Under the pieces are notes generated by a model, which was not told the origin of the DNA, made no database searches, and worked only from the letters and a program-made list of their open reading frames with translations. 64,000 nt of DNA from an uncultured Actinomycetes bacterium (lineage in GTDB: Bacteria; Actinomycetota; Actinomycetes; Nanopelagicales; Nanopelagicaceae), in NCBI GenBank assembly GCA_903834515.1, contig CAILJM010000025.1, positions 1-64,000 on the forward strand, given 5' to 3'. The translations under genes and the position numbers were made by a program. This document shows, one piece after another, positions 63,231 through 64,000 of this stretch; position 1 is the stretch's first letter; each line of letters starts with the position of its first letter.

Positions 63231-63728
63231 TTAACTGATCAAGGATGCGAGGCGCTCGGATTGAATCTTCGATTGTTCCTCGGTGAGAGGAGAGGTGATT
63301 TGTGCGATGAGCCAGCGCAGAATGAGGCCAACGGTATTCTCATCAAGACCGAATATTTCAGCGGCAGCACGATGTACCTCTATCCAGAGTGGATGATCTG
63401 AAATGGTCACGAGTGAGATGACATCGTCATGATCGGTCTCAACCATCTTTGCCAGCGCTGCATCTTCTGATATCTGTCGCGAGAGATCATAAAGTGCGAG
63501 AGCACGTGAGGAGGCAGAACGGGCTGATTCGATAAGTTTTTCGACCTCGCTCTTGAGGAGGGCATTCATCAACTCTTCACGATCGCTGAAGTGATTGTAA
63601 ATCGTTGCTCGCGAGACCTCTGCGCGCTCGGCAATATCATTCATGAGTGATTCGTAACTACCAACTTGAGCAATTACCTCTTTAGCGCCAGCCAAGATTG
63701 CGACGCGTGAACGTTGATGAGTTGCCAT
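63231..63728 (-). CDS. TetR-family transcriptional regulator
   Basis: 165 aa from ATG 63728. The N-terminal helix-turn-helix has IAERAEVSRATIYNHFSDREELMNALL (about 33-60). The C-terminal ligand domain is short. An upstream in-frame codon adds six residues; ATG 63728 is chosen because TACGCT sits 6 nt before it. A near-perfect 19-bp palindrome covers the promoter spacer, which suggests autoregulation. Its ligand is unknown. Confidence 0.9.
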   Translation of the reverse strand: MATHQRSRVAILAGAKEVIAQVGSYESLMNDIAERAEVSRATIYNHFSDREELMNALLKSEVEKLIESARSASSRALALYDLSRQISEDAALAKMVETDHDDVISLVTISDHPLWIEVHRAAAEIFGLDENTVGLILRWLIAQITSPLTEEQSKIQSERLASLIS

Positions 63729-63734
63729 TTGTGG

Positions 63735-63740
63735 AGCGTA
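63735..63740 (-). promoter_or_regulatory. -10 box of leaderless tetR promoter
   Basis: TACGCT, 6 nt before ATG 63728, with a possible -35 TGCTTA at 63763-63758 (17-bp spacer). Confidence 0.6.
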
Positions 63741-63741
63741 C

Positions 63742-63760
63742 TTCACGGTTTAACCGTTAA
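63742..63760. promoter_or_regulatory. Palindromic operator in the tetR promoter
   Basis: TTCACGGTTTAACCGTTAA has an inner perfect inverted repeat ACGGTT-T-AACCGT (63745-63757) and near-complete outer arms (one mismatched pair). It occupies the spacer between the -35 and -10 elements and overlaps the stop codon of the upstream clgR-like gene. It is a typical size for a TetR-dimer site. Confidence 0.6.
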
Positions 63761-64000
63761 GCAGCGTCATCCACCACAGTGAGAGCAGGAACTTCGTGGC
63801 TCTTTACTTGGGTGAGCACTTGTGTAAGAAGTGTCGAGAGATTGAGATCTAATGCAGTGCAAATAGCATTAATGAGCTCTGACGAGGCTTCTTTCTGGCC
63901 ACGCTCAACCTCAGAGAGATATCCGAGAGAGACGCGGGCGCTCTTTGCCACATCGCGCAGCGTGCGACCTTGAGCCATCCGCGCAGAGCGCAAGGTGGTA
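63757..64000 (-). CDS. ClgR-like XRE regulator, 5' end cut by window
   Basis: At least 81 residues. Helix-turn-helix of the Xre/Cro type: [47 protein letters not shown], nearly the actinobacterial ClgR signature. ClgR activates clp protease and other proteostasis genes. The open frame continues past the window end, so the true N-terminus is missing. Lies just before tetR, in the ClgR-DUF3046-recA order known from actinobacteria, with a TetR gene inserted. Confidence 0.88.
   Translation of the reverse strand, partial: TTLRSARMAQGRTLRDVAKSARVSLGYLSEVERGQKEASSELINAICTALDLNLSTLLTQVLTQVKSHEVPALTVVDDAA

Overview
This window looks like part of a compact actinobacterial (Actinomycetota) chromosome of roughly even base composition. 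The clues are the ATP synthase operon flanked by a wecA-type gene and by murA, the hflX-dapF-miaA-recX-recA block with DUF3046 and a ClgR-like regulator, DUF3052-ahpE opposite a homodimeric aceE, the RNase HI/phosphatase fusion with its zinc-ribbon partner, GlgE/GlgB, and a LexA box of the TCGAAC-N4-GTTCGA type. Genes overlap or abut almost everywhere and I see no gap above 300 bp. A streamlined aquatic lineage related to Nanopelagicales is possible, but that placement is a guess.

Positions 1-19,900 form a molybdenum/CO-oxidation island. It begins with the 5' part of rnpB, followed by Moco synthesis genes (moaD; moaC-mogA-moaE-moaA) and molybdate uptake genes (modA-modB, with no modC in the window). 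A rightward accessory operon (85-aa ORF, coxD, coxE, 95-aa ORF, GIY-YIG-like gene) converges on a leftward operon (77-aa ORF, coxM, coxS, coxL, an xdhC-YHS fusion, coxG, then five small one-helix membrane genes). coxL carries the AYRCSFR loop of form I Mo-Cu CO dehydrogenase. Beyond it lie mocA, a second xdhC, and a moeZ-like/third xdhC/small membrane protein/moeA operon. Together these would import molybdate, make molybdenum cofactor, convert it to the cytosine dinucleotide form, build and load CO dehydrogenase, and link it to the membrane. The five small membrane genes, the XdhC-YHS fusion and the unrecognised small ORFs are the best candidates for undescribed biology.

Positions 19,900-29,400 hold a gamma-glutamyltransferase, TldD/TldE, the RNase HI fusion, a zinc-ribbon coiled-coil protein, a SCO1-type copper chaperone behind a DtxR/IdeR-like box, a YCII protein, a HEAT-repeat protein, tRNA-Val(UAC), a peroxiredoxin and DUF3052. 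Positions 29,500-47,500 hold an aceE-glgE-glgB operon, an MFS carrier, a cysteine-less thioredoxin-like protein, DUF4032, an AI-2E family permease, a hydrolase/aldehyde dehydrogenase divergent pair, an ABC-2 exporter with a secreted protein, a cobalamin adenosyltransferase and murA. Positions 47,500-64,000 hold the F-type ATP synthase operon, wecA, glyA, a divergent YrdC-domain protein, hflX, dapF, miaA, recX, recA, DUF3046, a TetR regulator and a truncated clgR-like gene.

Twenty genes start exactly 6 nt (once 7 nt) after a TANNNT hexamer, the pattern of leaderless transcripts. In two places divergent leaderless promoters share bases of their -10 boxes. I used this pattern and visible Shine-Dalgarno (SD) sites to choose starts. 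All calls come from reading the sequence; no database search was run.
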